A stretch of 6,476 nt of DNA from Ignavibacteriales bacterium (GCA_007280825.1 QYQI01000096.1:1-6476), one strand, 5' to 3'; shown: positions 1-6,336, counted from the stretch's first letter. Numbers and translations are program-made. The notes: a model not told the origin generated them from the letters alone.

Positions 1-67
1 GGTTTGAAAGTTGAGGTTATGAGAATACTAATCCTTCATTAAAGCGTTTGTAATAACCGATGCAAAC

Positions 68-439
68 TCAATTGTAAGAATATATGTTTTCTTTCGGTGA
101 ATCCTGAAAGCAGTTATAGATTGGATCAAGTAGTTTCCTGGCTTGCTGCGATGTGTAAAGTAAAAATTCCTCTCGATGAAGAACTTTTGCAAGTGCACGC
201 ACAGTACCGGTAATTATTTGTATAAGATTTGTTTCTGATGTGATCAAATCTACAGGCAGAAGAAAGACAGTATCGAAGACCGATGCTTCAATTAAATTAA
301 GAAGATCTTTATATGATAGGTTTTCCAGTCTTAGTCCTGGTTTAAGAACACCTTGCTTCTGGCGTAACTTTAATTCGAACTTCATTCTATCCAGTAAAAG
401 ACTTAAAGCAGTATCAATTGTAATTTTTATTTCAATCAT
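68..439 (-). CDS. Small uncharacterised protein (123 aa)
   Basis: I do not recognise this family and assign no function. The frame is complete, from an ATG at 439 to a TGA at 68-70. The protein has no signal peptide and no convincing membrane span, so it is probably cytoplasmic. It looks mostly helical: an amphipathic N-terminal stretch (about 8-28, with LLLDRMKFELKLRQKQ), a Gly/Pro turn (30-36), a second helical part (41-62) and a third (70-103), then a polar tail. One cysteine (Cys110) lies near the C-terminus and no metal or nucleotide motif is visible. No good Shine-Dalgarno precedes the ATG, which sits 25 bases from the sucC terminator hairpin. It could be expressed by read-through from sucC or from the TATAAT-like site at 461-466. 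I favour a real gene because it is a clean frame in the same orientation as its neighbours with ordinary composition, but a conserved homologue is needed to be sure. Confidence 0.6.
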   Translation of the reverse strand: MIEIKITIDTALSLLLDRMKFELKLRQKQGVLKPGLRLENLSYKDLLNLIEASVFDTVFLLPVDLITSETNLIQIITGTVRALAKVLHREEFLLYTSQQARKLLDPIYNCFQDSPKENIYSYN

Positions 440-460
440 GTTTTTGCTTTTATAAATCCC

Positions 461-466
461 ATTATA
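461..466 (-). promoter_or_regulatory. Candidate -10 hexamer (TATAAT) for the small downstream gene
   Basis: The minus strand reads TATAAT, a perfect sigma-70-type -10 hexamer, 21 bases upstream of the ATG at 439. It abuts the base of the sucC terminator hairpin. Any -35 element would have to lie inside the hairpin stem, and the sequence at 16-18 bases spacing (GACTTC, CGACTT or CCGACT) is a poor match to TTGACA. In an AT-rich genome such a hexamer can arise by chance, so this is only a candidate. Confidence 0.25.
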
Positions 467-495
467 AACCCGACTTCTTTAGGAAGTCGGGTTTA
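465..495 (-). terminator. Intrinsic terminator hairpin after sucC
   Basis: A perfect 13-bp inverted repeat (465-477 pairing with 483-495) with a 5-base loop contains a GC-rich core, CCCGACTTC/GAAGTCGGG. It begins 13 bases past the sucC stop codon. On the minus strand it is followed by GTTTATAAT, a short and imperfect U-tract, so termination may be leaky. It closely resembles the hairpin at 1870-1902. Confidence 0.75.
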
Positions 496-508
496 ATTTA
501 CAATTATT

Positions 509-1735
509 TTATGCAACAACTTCAGCAGTAAGAACAGATGTAACTTTCTTTGCTGCATCTTGTAATGTAGTTGCAACTTCAAAATTTAATCCTGAACTTT
601 CTAAAAGTTCTTTTGCTTCTATTGCATTTGTACCTTCAAGACGAACTACAACCGGAACAGTAACTGAAATTTCTTTCACAGCATCAATAACACCTTGAGC
701 AACGCGATCGCAGCGAACTATGCCGCCGAAAATATTTATCAAGATTGCCTTTACCTTTGGATCCGACAAAATAATTTTGAAACCATTTGCAACTGTTTCT
801 TTGTTGGCTCCGCCGCCGACATCTAAAAAGTTTGCCGGTTCACCGCCTGCTAATTTTATTATATCCATTGTAGCCATTGCCAATCCCGCTCCGTTAACCA
901 TACATCCAACATTTCCGTCAAGTTTAATGTAATTGAGATTGAACTTTGATGCTTCAATTTCCAGCGGATCCTCTTCATCGAGATCACGGTAAGCAACAAT
1001 TTCGGGATGACGATATAATGCGTTATCATCAAAATTCATTTTTGCATCGAGTGCTACTATTTTATCATCGTTTGTAATGATGAGCGGATTGATTTCAAGC
1101 ATGGATGCATCTGTTTCTTCGTATGCTTTATAGAGTTTCATCATGAAAGGAATAAAATTTTTGAAAGCGTTTCCTTCAAGCCCAAGTCCAAATGCAAGTT
1201 TACGTGCTTGATAAGATTGAATACCCACAGATGGTTCGATCCATTCTTTAATAATTTTTCCCGGAGTTTCTTCGGCAACTTTTTCAATTTCAACTCCGCC
1301 TTCTGTTGATGCCATTATCACATTCTTTGAAACGCCGCGGTCAAGAAGTATTCCCAAATACAATTCTTTTTTATAGTCGAGTCCTTCGGTAATGAAAAGT
1401 GTTTTTACAATTTTCCCTTCAGCTCCGGTTTGATGAGTTACCAATAAATTACTAAGCATTTTAGATGCGTACTCACGGGCTTTATCAACCGATGTAGTAA
1501 ATTTTACTCCGCCTTCAAAAACCAATTCTTCTCTATTATTTGGATTGTAAAGTTTTCCTTTTCCTCTTCCGCCGGCATGAATTTGTGATTTGACTACAAA
1601 CTGATTTATTCCTCTCGCTTGAAGTTGTGAAATTGCATTGTCAAATTCAGATAAATTTTTTATCGCTACACCGTCTTGAACAGGAACACCGAATTTTTTT
1701 AATGTCTCTTTAGCTTGATACTCATGAATTTTCAT
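509..1735 (-). CDS. sucC: Succinyl-CoA synthetase (succinate-CoA ligase), beta subunit
   Basis: This is the beta subunit of the cytoplasmic TCA-cycle enzyme that interconverts succinyl-CoA and succinate with formation or use of a nucleoside triphosphate. It works with the alpha subunit SucD, which carries the phosphorylated histidine and is not in this window. The N-terminal ATP-grasp domain (about 1-240) shows KSQIHAGGRGKG (49-60) for nucleotide binding and LEINPL plus LDAKMNFDDNAL (213-240), which supply the Mg-binding Asn216 and Asp230. The C-terminal ligase domain shows GCMVNGAGLAMATMD (277-291), GGEPANFLDVGGGANKE (298-314) and NIFGGIVRCD (334-343). At 408 residues it is slightly longer than the E. 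coli protein (388). The extra length is mainly a loop after the Gly-rich motif (about 61-76), as I recall from Bacteroidetes-type enzymes. The ATG at 1735 follows AAGGG by 4 bases. Flanking terminators make it monocistronic. ADP versus GDP preference cannot be read with certainty. Confidence 0.97.
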   Translation of the reverse strand: MKIHEYQAKETLKKFGVPVQDGVAIKNLSEFDNAISQLQARGINQFVVKSQIHAGGRGKGKLYNPNNREELVFEGGVKFTTSVDKAREYASKMLSNLLVTHQTGAEGKIVKTLFITEGLDYKKELYLGILLDRGVSKNVIMASTEGGVEIEKVAEETPGKIIKEWIEPSVGIQSYQARKLAFGLGLEGNAFKNFIPFMMKLYKAYEETDASMLEINPLIITNDDKIVALDAKMNFDDNALYRHPEIVAYRDLDEEDPLEIEASKFNLNYIKLDGNVGCMVNGAGLAMATMDIIKLAGGEPANFLDVGGGANKETVANGFKIILSDPKVKAILINIFGGIVRCDRVAQGVIDAVKEISVTVPVVVRLEGTNAIEAKELLESSGLNFEVATTLQDAAKKVTSVLTAEVVA

Positions 1736-1785
1736 AATACCCTTTAAAATTAATTCCTTTTCGATTTTTAATTAACTGTGGTGAA

Positions 1786-1814
1786 AAATTAAATCATTTC
1801 ATAGTAAGATTCAA
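1786..1814 (-). promoter_or_regulatory. Weak candidate promoter for sucC
   Basis: The 134 bases between the upstream terminator and the sucC ATG (1736-1869) must contain the sucC promoter if the terminator is efficient. The best sigma-70-like pair I can find on the minus strand is TTGAAT (1809-1814) and TAATTT (1786-1791), spaced 17 bases. The -10 matches the consensus poorly and the region is very AT-rich, so the exact placement is doubtful. I see no riboswitch-like structure or clear operator in this leader. Confidence 0.2.
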
Positions 1815-1869
1815 TTTGATAACTGTATTGTTGCGGTGATTTAATTAGTTAAATATGGTTGGAACTAAA

Positions 1870-1902
1870 AAAATCCCAACTTCTTAAAGAAGTTGGGATT
1901 TT
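1870..1902 (-). terminator. Strong intrinsic terminator ending the transporter operon
   Basis: A near-perfect palindrome centred on base 1886 (1870-1885 pairing with 1887-1902; real loop about 5 bases) has the core CCCAACTTC/GAAGTTGGG. On the minus strand it runs into ATTTTTTTAG, a classic U-tract, 14 bases after the stop codon of the LolA-like gene. The plus-strand side also ends in TTTTATTTT, so it could work in both directions, although no plus-strand gene is seen here. Confidence 0.9.
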
Positions 1903-1915
1903 ATTTTCGCGAATA

Positions 1916-2656
1916 TCAATCAATTTTTTTCTTCTTCTCTTTTTCTTTCCCCACAAAAAAACTATCTGCAATTCCCTTGTTGACCTGATAGTTTTTGTAA
2001 TTCATTGTAACCGTGCCTTTAAGAGACATTCCTTCGCCGATTGCTTTGTTTCTTCTCCTGCCTTTTTCATCTGATTCTTTATTTTCAGTTGTTTGATTAG
2101 AAAGTGCTGGCGGTATTTGCATTTCACCTAAATTGAAAAATAGTTTTACCTGTGAGGGCAGCCCGAATTTAGTGTTGTCATAATTCAATTCAACTTTTGT
2201 TGTTCCGCCTTTTTTGGAAGTAGTCTCTGCTTTGCGAATTACAAATTCTACAGCATCAATCCATAATGTAGAAAGTATAACATCCGATGAATCATTATTT
2301 GGAATTATTTTTACAACATCAATTTTATGATTATCAACTGTTTCCGAGCGGACATAAATAGTTGTGAAATCTCCTTTAAGCAATTGAGCGGGAGAAAAAT
2401 TTAATCCTTGCTTGGGAACCATTGCAAATCCTTCCGACTGAATTTTTACTTTGTCCGGCTGCTTAAAAAATACTTTCACATTCATATCCGGAACTTTAAT
2501 AAAGCTCATATCGAGTTTTACACTTACATCAACTTGATAATCTTTTGCCTGATTAAATTTTTGGCGTACAGCATCAAGTATTTTATTAGGATCTTTTGTT
2601 TGTGGTGAAATGGATACTGCTGTAATTAAACAAAGTGTTAACAAAATCTTTTTCAT
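1916..2656 (-). CDS. LolA-like outer-membrane lipoprotein-sorting protein (periplasmic)
   Basis: This is probably a periplasmic carrier with the LolA/LolB-type half-barrel fold that binds lipid or lipoprotein acyl chains. Residues 1-18 form a Sec signal peptide (MKK, hydrophobic core LLTLCLITAV, then Ser-rich). The only cysteine, Cys9, is inside the hydrophobic core and there is no lipobox, so it should be soluble rather than lipidated. Family-like features follow: FFKQPDKVKIQSEG (63-76), LWIDAVEFVIRKAE (131-144) with the tryptophan-containing strand, a Y...GLPSQVKLFF segment (159-174), and a C-terminal NYKNYQVNKGIADSFF strand (219-234). A charged, probably disordered loop (188-204) and a Lys-rich tail (237-245) are extra. 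At 246 residues it is longer than E. coli LolA (about 200). It begins 10 bases after the permease stop, with a GAGAG ribosome-binding site overlapping that stop. True LolA function is not certain, because many paralogues of this fold serve other transporters. Confidence 0.78.
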   Translation of the reverse strand: MKKILLTLCLITAVSISPQTKDPNKILDAVRQKFNQAKDYQVDVSVKLDMSFIKVPDMNVKVFFKQPDKVKIQSEGFAMVPKQGLNFSPAQLLKGDFTTIYVRSETVDNHKIDVVKIIPNNDSSDVILSTLWIDAVEFVIRKAETTSKKGGTTKVELNYDNTKFGLPSQVKLFFNLGEMQIPPALSNQTTENKESDEKGRRRNKAIGEGMSLKGTVTMNYKNYQVNKGIADSFFVGKEKEKKKKID

Positions 2657-2666
2657 TTGTTTCTCT

Positions 2667-3506
2667 CTAACTTAAAATATCTTTTTTAATGAAGATGTAG
2701 GTTGTAATACCGTAAATAACAATTATATGCGCAAGCAGATACCACATTGAATGAAATATCTCTTTGTAATCAACAGGGTCGCCAAAAAACCCATCCCACT
2801 GCGACATATGATTGGTAAATAGATATGGTTTAATGGTTTGGAAAAAATCAACCGGTATTGCTGATAATATTAAGAATATAATTAACACAGCCATAGTTGC
2901 TGCAATTGGTCCAATTGCATTCTGAACAAATGAAGAAAAGAATATAGAAATTGAAATAACGGTTGACATGCTTATAAATGCAAATAAATATGCACAGAGG
3001 AATCTCCAAAGAATATCATTCTCAGCAAAAATGATTAATCTCATTCCTTGAAATGAAAGAAGCGGACCGGAACCGAAAAGCAGCAGACTTACTACAAGAC
3101 TTAAGAGCAATAACCACACTAAGAGTAAAAGTACAGAGATCCATCCTGCAATAAATTTTGCTGTAACAACTTGAAGACGGGAAACGGGACGAGTAAGAAG
3201 CATTCGATATGTTCCGGCAGTAGCTTCGCCGGCAAGAAGATCTCCGCCGACAAGCACAATTAAAAACGGAATGTTAATGATCAGTGCCATCAGAATAAAA
3301 CGAGCGATGAAATAACCGTTGAAGAGATTTCCAACCATTACAAATGATTGTTCCATCCCGCGCATCTGAAAATCAATCATCTTTGTGCCGGCAAAATAAA
3401 GCACAACTTGAACTAATATTGCAAGGAATCCGATTGCGATAAAACCAATGTAAGTTCTCCACTTCCTAAACATTTTTTGGAGTTCAAGCCAAATTAATGT
3501 AATCAT
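2667..3506 (-). CDS. ABC-2 family transporter permease
   Basis: This is the membrane subunit of an ABC transporter, working with the ATPase encoded immediately upstream. The ABC-2 class is usually exporters. The 279 residues give about six inner-membrane helices (near 19-39, 66-92, 118-146, 168-190, 196-217 and 255-275). The family's hallmark cytoplasmic segment follows TM2: GGDLLAGEATAGTYRMLLTR (87-106), then PVSR. This matches the E...GT...L...PVSR pattern of NatB/BcrB-like permeases. The TM1-TM2 loop (40-65) is probably periplasmic and has no recognisable domain. The ATG overlaps the ATPase stop codon as ATGA and is preceded by a consensus AAGGAGG, so the two subunits should be translationally coupled. 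The substrate cannot be inferred from the permease. The adjacent LolA-like gene hints at a lipid, lipoprotein or other amphiphile, while an antimicrobial-peptide exporter is an alternative. Confidence 0.9.
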   Translation of the reverse strand: MITLIWLELQKMFRKWRTYIGFIAIGFLAILVQVVLYFAGTKMIDFQMRGMEQSFVMVGNLFNGYFIARFILMALIINIPFLIVLVGGDLLAGEATAGTYRMLLTRPVSRLQVVTAKFIAGWISVLLLLVWLLLLSLVVSLLLFGSGPLLSFQGMRLIIFAENDILWRFLCAYLFAFISMSTVISISIFFSSFVQNAIGPIAATMAVLIIFLILSAIPVDFFQTIKPYLFTNHMSQWDGFFGDPVDYKEIFHSMWYLLAHIIVIYGITTYIFIKKDILS

Positions 3507-4429
3507 TTAGCGCCTCCTTCCGTAATTCTTAAGAAGTAATCTTCAAGAGAACGAACCGGCACAACAGCGCTGACTAATATTCCTTTCTCAATTAAATATT
3601 TATTGAGCATGGCAATTTCATTTTTTGTTAACTCAAAATTAATTTCACTTTTAGATGTTGACTTAAAATTTTCTTTCCACTTAGATTCATTTACTGTTCT
3701 AATTGCATCTTCAATCTTATCCACTTCAAATGTTACTACCACCTTTTCGCTTTTTAGTAGTTCTTCAACGGTTCCTTCTACTTGTGCGGTTCCTTTGCTA
3801 ATGATGATCATTCTTGTTGCAATCAACTCAACTTCGTGAAGAATGTGAGATGATAGAAAAATTGTTTTTCCTTTTTCTCTGCTTAGATAAATTATCAAAT
3901 CGCGGATCTCTTTCATTCCTTGAGGATCGAGACCGGTTGTTGGTTCATCTAGTATGATCAATTCCGGATCGTGAAGAAGAGCCTGCGCAAGACCGAGCCG
4001 CTGTTTCATACCATGGGAATAAGTTTTCACTTTGCTTTTGTATCGCTTCTCAAGACCAACTAATGCCAGCATGTCCATAATCTTTTTCTTTGAAGTATCT
4101 GCGCCGGAAAGTTTACCAAGAATTTCTAAATTCTTGTATGCAGAGAGATAAAGATAAAAATCAGGCTTTTCTACAATTGCGCCGATCTTTGAAAAAATTT
4201 CTTTTCTGTTTTTTGTAATTGACTTACCAAAAATTTTCATCTCGCCGCTTGTTGGTTTAATTAGCGAGAGCAGCATTCTAATTGTTGTGCTTTTACCGGC
4301 TCCGTTCGGTCCTAAAAATCCAAACACATCTCCGCGGTAAACATTTAAATCAAGATTATTAACCGCAATTAGACTGCCAAATTTTTTAGTGAGTCCGCGA
4401 ACTTCAATTACTTGTTCGGAATTCAACAT
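3503..4429 (-). CDS. ABC transporter ATP-binding protein (BcrA/NatA-like)
   Basis: This is the cytoplasmic ATPase that powers the ABC-2 permease encoded next to it. Numbered from the ATG at 4429 (308 aa), it has Walker A GPNGAGKST (40-48), signature SHGMKQ (138-143), Walker B LIILDE with catalytic Glu162, D-loop GLD (166-168) and the switch histidine in SSH (His195). The Q-loop carries glutamate instead of glutamine (IGAIVEKPDFY, Glu87), typical of BcrA and lantibiotic-immunity ATPases. The C-terminal 80-90 residues form the extra domain common in this class. I chose the ATG at 4429 because family similarity (VIEVRGLTKKFG) begins six residues later. The frame stays open to a TTG at 4501, but that adds 24 unconserved residues encoded across a hairpin sequence. 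A GGAG sits only 2 bases before the chosen ATG, so a TTG one codon later (spacing 5) is also possible. It follows the MFS gene by 73 bases. Confidence 0.93.
   Translation of the reverse strand: MLNSEQVIEVRGLTKKFGSLIAVNNLDLNVYRGDVFGFLGPNGAGKSTTIRMLLSLIKPTSGEMKIFGKSITKNRKEIFSKIGAIVEKPDFYLYLSAYKNLEILGKLSGADTSKKKIMDMLALVGLEKRYKSKVKTYSHGMKQRLGLAQALLHDPELIILDEPTTGLDPQGMKEIRDLIIYLSREKGKTIFLSSHILHEVELIATRMIIISKGTAQVEGTVEELLKSEKVVVTFEVDKIEDAIRTVNESKWKENFKSTSKSEINFELTKNEIAMLNKYLIEKGILVSAVVPVRSLEDYFLRITEGGAK
3513..3519 (-). promoter_or_regulatory. Consensus Shine-Dalgarno of the ABC permease
   Basis: The minus strand reads AAGGAGG six bases before the permease ATG, inside the last codons of the ATPase gene. 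It is the best ribosome-binding site in the window and fixes the permease start. It also shows that this organism uses anti-Shine-Dalgarno pairing, even though several neighbouring genes lack a clear site. Confidence 0.85.
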
Positions 4430-4459
4430 AACTCCATTTGTTTGATGATTAAGACGAAT

Positions 4460-4488
4460 GGACGGTGTTAATGTTGTAATGACCGTCC
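4460..4488. repeat. Perfect 7-bp inverted repeat between the MFS and ABC ATPase genes
   Basis: GGACGGT (4460-4466) is exactly complementary to ACCGTCC (4482-4488) across a 15-base AT-rich spacer. It lies 14 bases after the MFS stop codon (4503-4505) and about 30 bases before the chosen ATPase start. On the minus strand no U-tract follows, so it is not a standard intrinsic terminator. It could be an mRNA hairpin (processing or stability element) or a dyad operator for an internal promoter. No convincing promoter is seen beside it. Confidence 0.5.
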
Positions 4489-4502
4489 TGCAATTAAACA
4501 AA

Positions 4503-6290
4503 TTATTCTGTCAGCTTCTTCTTTCCGAATTGATATTCTAACGGAAGAAATTTAATTATAAATATCGATGGAATAATAGTGATCAGAAGCCAAACAAAGA
4601 AAAATTTATAACCGATTGCTTCTTGAATAAATCCGCTTAGCATTCCAGGCAACATCATTCCGAGCGCCATGAATCCTGTTGCTATAGCGTAATGAGAAGT
4701 TTTATACTCACCGTCGGCGAGATACATCATATACATCATATAAGCTGTAAATCCGAATCCATATCCGAACTGTTCGCCCGCTACGCATGACCCGATAATC
4801 CAAATATTTGATGGTTGCGCATAAGCTAAATACACATAAAGCGCATGCGGAATATTGATTGCCAATAACATCGGCCACATCCAGAATCTCAATCCTTTTC
4901 TTGAGATTGCAAATCCTCCAAGAAGACCGCCTATCATCAAAGAAATTATTCCGATTGTACCATATACCCATCCGATTTCAGTAAGCGATAATCCGAGCCC
5001 TCCGGCATTTCTAGAATCGAGTAAAAATAATTTTGCCATAGGTAAAAGCTGTGCTTCTCCAAGTCTGTAAAAAAGAAGAAATAAAATGACCAGAATAATT
5101 TTTTTCTTTTCAAAAAAGCGGACGAATGCACGGAAAAATTCTTTCATTACAGAACTTTGTCTGTTTACTCCAACATGTTTATCAGAGACCGGTTTAGGTA
5201 ATATTACTTTGTGATAAATAAAAAAGAGAACAAAAAGAATTCCAATTACTGAAAATGTGAAAACCCAGGCGAGAGGTACTTTATCTACCTGAGCTTTAAA
5301 TGATGCCTCAGTTTTTTTTGCAATAGTGGAATCCAGCTGGAAAACTGCAAAGGCAGGTTTATTCCAATTGTTGGCGGTAAATTTTAATGTTTTACCTTCT
5401 ATTATTTTTATTCCGTGATTCCCTTCTATATAATCTAAGTTTACTATGTACTCATCATCTTTATCCGGCTGTTTTGAAAGATAAAATTTCACTATCCCAA
5501 TATTTCCAACAAGATCAGTCCGCGTAGTTGTAGTTGAAATAACACTCGGCTCTTTTATAAAACCGTTCATGATATTAAAATTATGAGCAAAGTTTGAATA
5601 GAAATCCGCAGACTCTTTTGTTTGAGGACGAGTGCTGATTTCTAAATAAGAAGGATTCGCTATCAATCTTAAATTTCCACTTAACTGTTTCGCTCCAATT
5701 GAATCAACTTTAATCGTCTGTTCAAAAAATTTATTTGGATTGGCAATTACTTTAAGTTCCGCGGGGCCAAGTGCCAACGTGCTTTCCAAATACCCGGCAA
5801 ATATTACAAGCAATCCTTGTCCTGCAATCATAGCGACTCGATAAAATGTACTTCTTATTCCGACAAAAAATGATTGCTGACTTTCGGAAAGAGCAAGCAT
5901 ATAGAAACCATCGGCGGAGATATCATGTGTTGCGGAACTGAATGCGATCAGCCAAAAAAATGCAAGTGTAAATTGAAAAAAATCGGGCATCGGAATTGTG
6001 AATGCAACACCGGCCATTCCCGCCCCGATAAGAAGCTGCATTGAGTAGATCCAAAATCGTTTTGTTTTAAAAATATCAACGAAGGGACTCCACAACGGTT
6101 TGATCACCCACGGCAGATAAAGCCAGCCTGTATACAATGTAATATCTGCATTAGAAAGTCCGAGACGCTTATACATGATCACTGAAACCGAAATCACTAT
6201 TGCATATGGTAACCCTTCTGCAAAATAGAGAGTCGGGATCCAGCTCCATGGACTTTTATTCTTCTGAGTTTTTATTTTTTCGTCGGTCAT
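4503..6290 (-). CDS. AmpG-like MFS transporter with a large periplasmic insert
   Basis: This is an inner-membrane major facilitator protein of the AmpG class. AmpG imports GlcNAc-anhydroMurNAc muropeptides for cell-wall recycling, but the substrate here is inferred only from resemblance. The N-terminus (WSWIPTLYFAEGLPYAI, 15-31), the TM2 region LPWVIKPLWSPFVD (59-72) and the TM4 motif HDISADGFY (122-130) are AmpG-like. I count about 12 membrane segments: five before residue 167, one at about 339-362, then six from about 397 to 582. Between TM5 and TM6, on the predicted periplasmic side, lies an insert of about 170 residues (167-338). Its second half resembles an adhesin-type beta-sandwich (FT.NNWNKP at 304-312). 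Total length is 595 residues, against 491 for E. coli AmpG, which gains its length from extra helices instead. The ATG at 6290 has no clear Shine-Dalgarno. The gene upstream looks like a sugar kinase, which fits amino-sugar recovery. Confidence 0.85.
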   Translation of the reverse strand: MTDEKIKTQKNKSPWSWIPTLYFAEGLPYAIVISVSVIMYKRLGLSNADITLYTGWLYLPWVIKPLWSPFVDIFKTKRFWIYSMQLLIGAGMAGVAFTIPMPDFFQFTLAFFWLIAFSSATHDISADGFYMLALSESQQSFFVGIRSTFYRVAMIAGQGLLVIFAGYLESTLALGPAELKVIANPNKFFEQTIKVDSIGAKQLSGNLRLIANPSYLEISTRPQTKESADFYSNFAHNFNIMNGFIKEPSVISTTTTRTDLVGNIGIVKFYLSKQPDKDDEYIVNLDYIEGNHGIKIIEGKTLKFTANNWNKPAFAVFQLDSTIAKKTEASFKAQVDKVPLAWVFTFSVIGILFVLFFIYHKVILPKPVSDKHVGVNRQSSVMKEFFRAFVRFFEKKKIILVILFLLFYRLGEAQLLPMAKLFLLDSRNAGGLGLSLTEIGWVYGTIGIISLMIGGLLGGFAISRKGLRFWMWPMLLAINIPHALYVYLAYAQPSNIWIIGSCVAGEQFGYGFGFTAYMMYMMYLADGEYKTSHYAIATGFMALGMMLPGMLSGFIQEAIGYKFFFVWLLITIIPSIFIIKFLPLEYQFGKKKLTE

Positions 6291-6336
6291 TTGAAAGCAA
6301 TTGAATTATAGCTTCGCCAAATTTATAAAAACTTTC

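Noticed and set aside
1..42. Plus-strand frame open from the window edge to a TAA at 40-42 (13 residues), possibly the end of a convergent gene
   Set aside because: Thirteen codons without a stop are expected by chance and the residues carry no motif. Nothing in bases 1-67 can be supported.
240..455. 71-residue plus-strand frame opposite the small unknown gene
   Set aside because: Its start lacks a ribosome-binding site and it ends in a hydrophobic run that mirrors AT-rich antisense codons. The minus-strand frame is longer and fits the orientation of the neighbours.
720..932. 70-residue plus-strand frame opposite sucC
   Set aside because: It is antisense to the most conserved part of sucC (the GGEPANFLDVGGG region), and its Pro/Ala-rich content simply mirrors that codon use.
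1916..1950. Lys-rich end of the LolA-like protein as a possible frameshift artefact in poly-T/poly-A sequence
   Set aside because: The family-like C-terminal strand ending in DSFF is intact before the tail, and the frame closes 14 bases before the terminator. A natural Lys-rich tail is the simpler reading.
4430..4501. N-terminal extension of the ABC ATPase from a TTG at 4501 (24 extra residues)
   Set aside because: The extra residues have no resemblance to ABC ATPase N-termini, the start is a TTG without a ribosome-binding site, and the stretch is built from the inverted repeat. The ATG at 4429 gives a normal N-terminus.
4708..4971. 87-residue minus-strand frame inside the MFS gene
   Set aside because: It overlaps a stretch of clear membrane-helix coding in the MFS frame and its own translation is Arg- and Tyr-rich with no family resemblance. 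It is a shadow frame.
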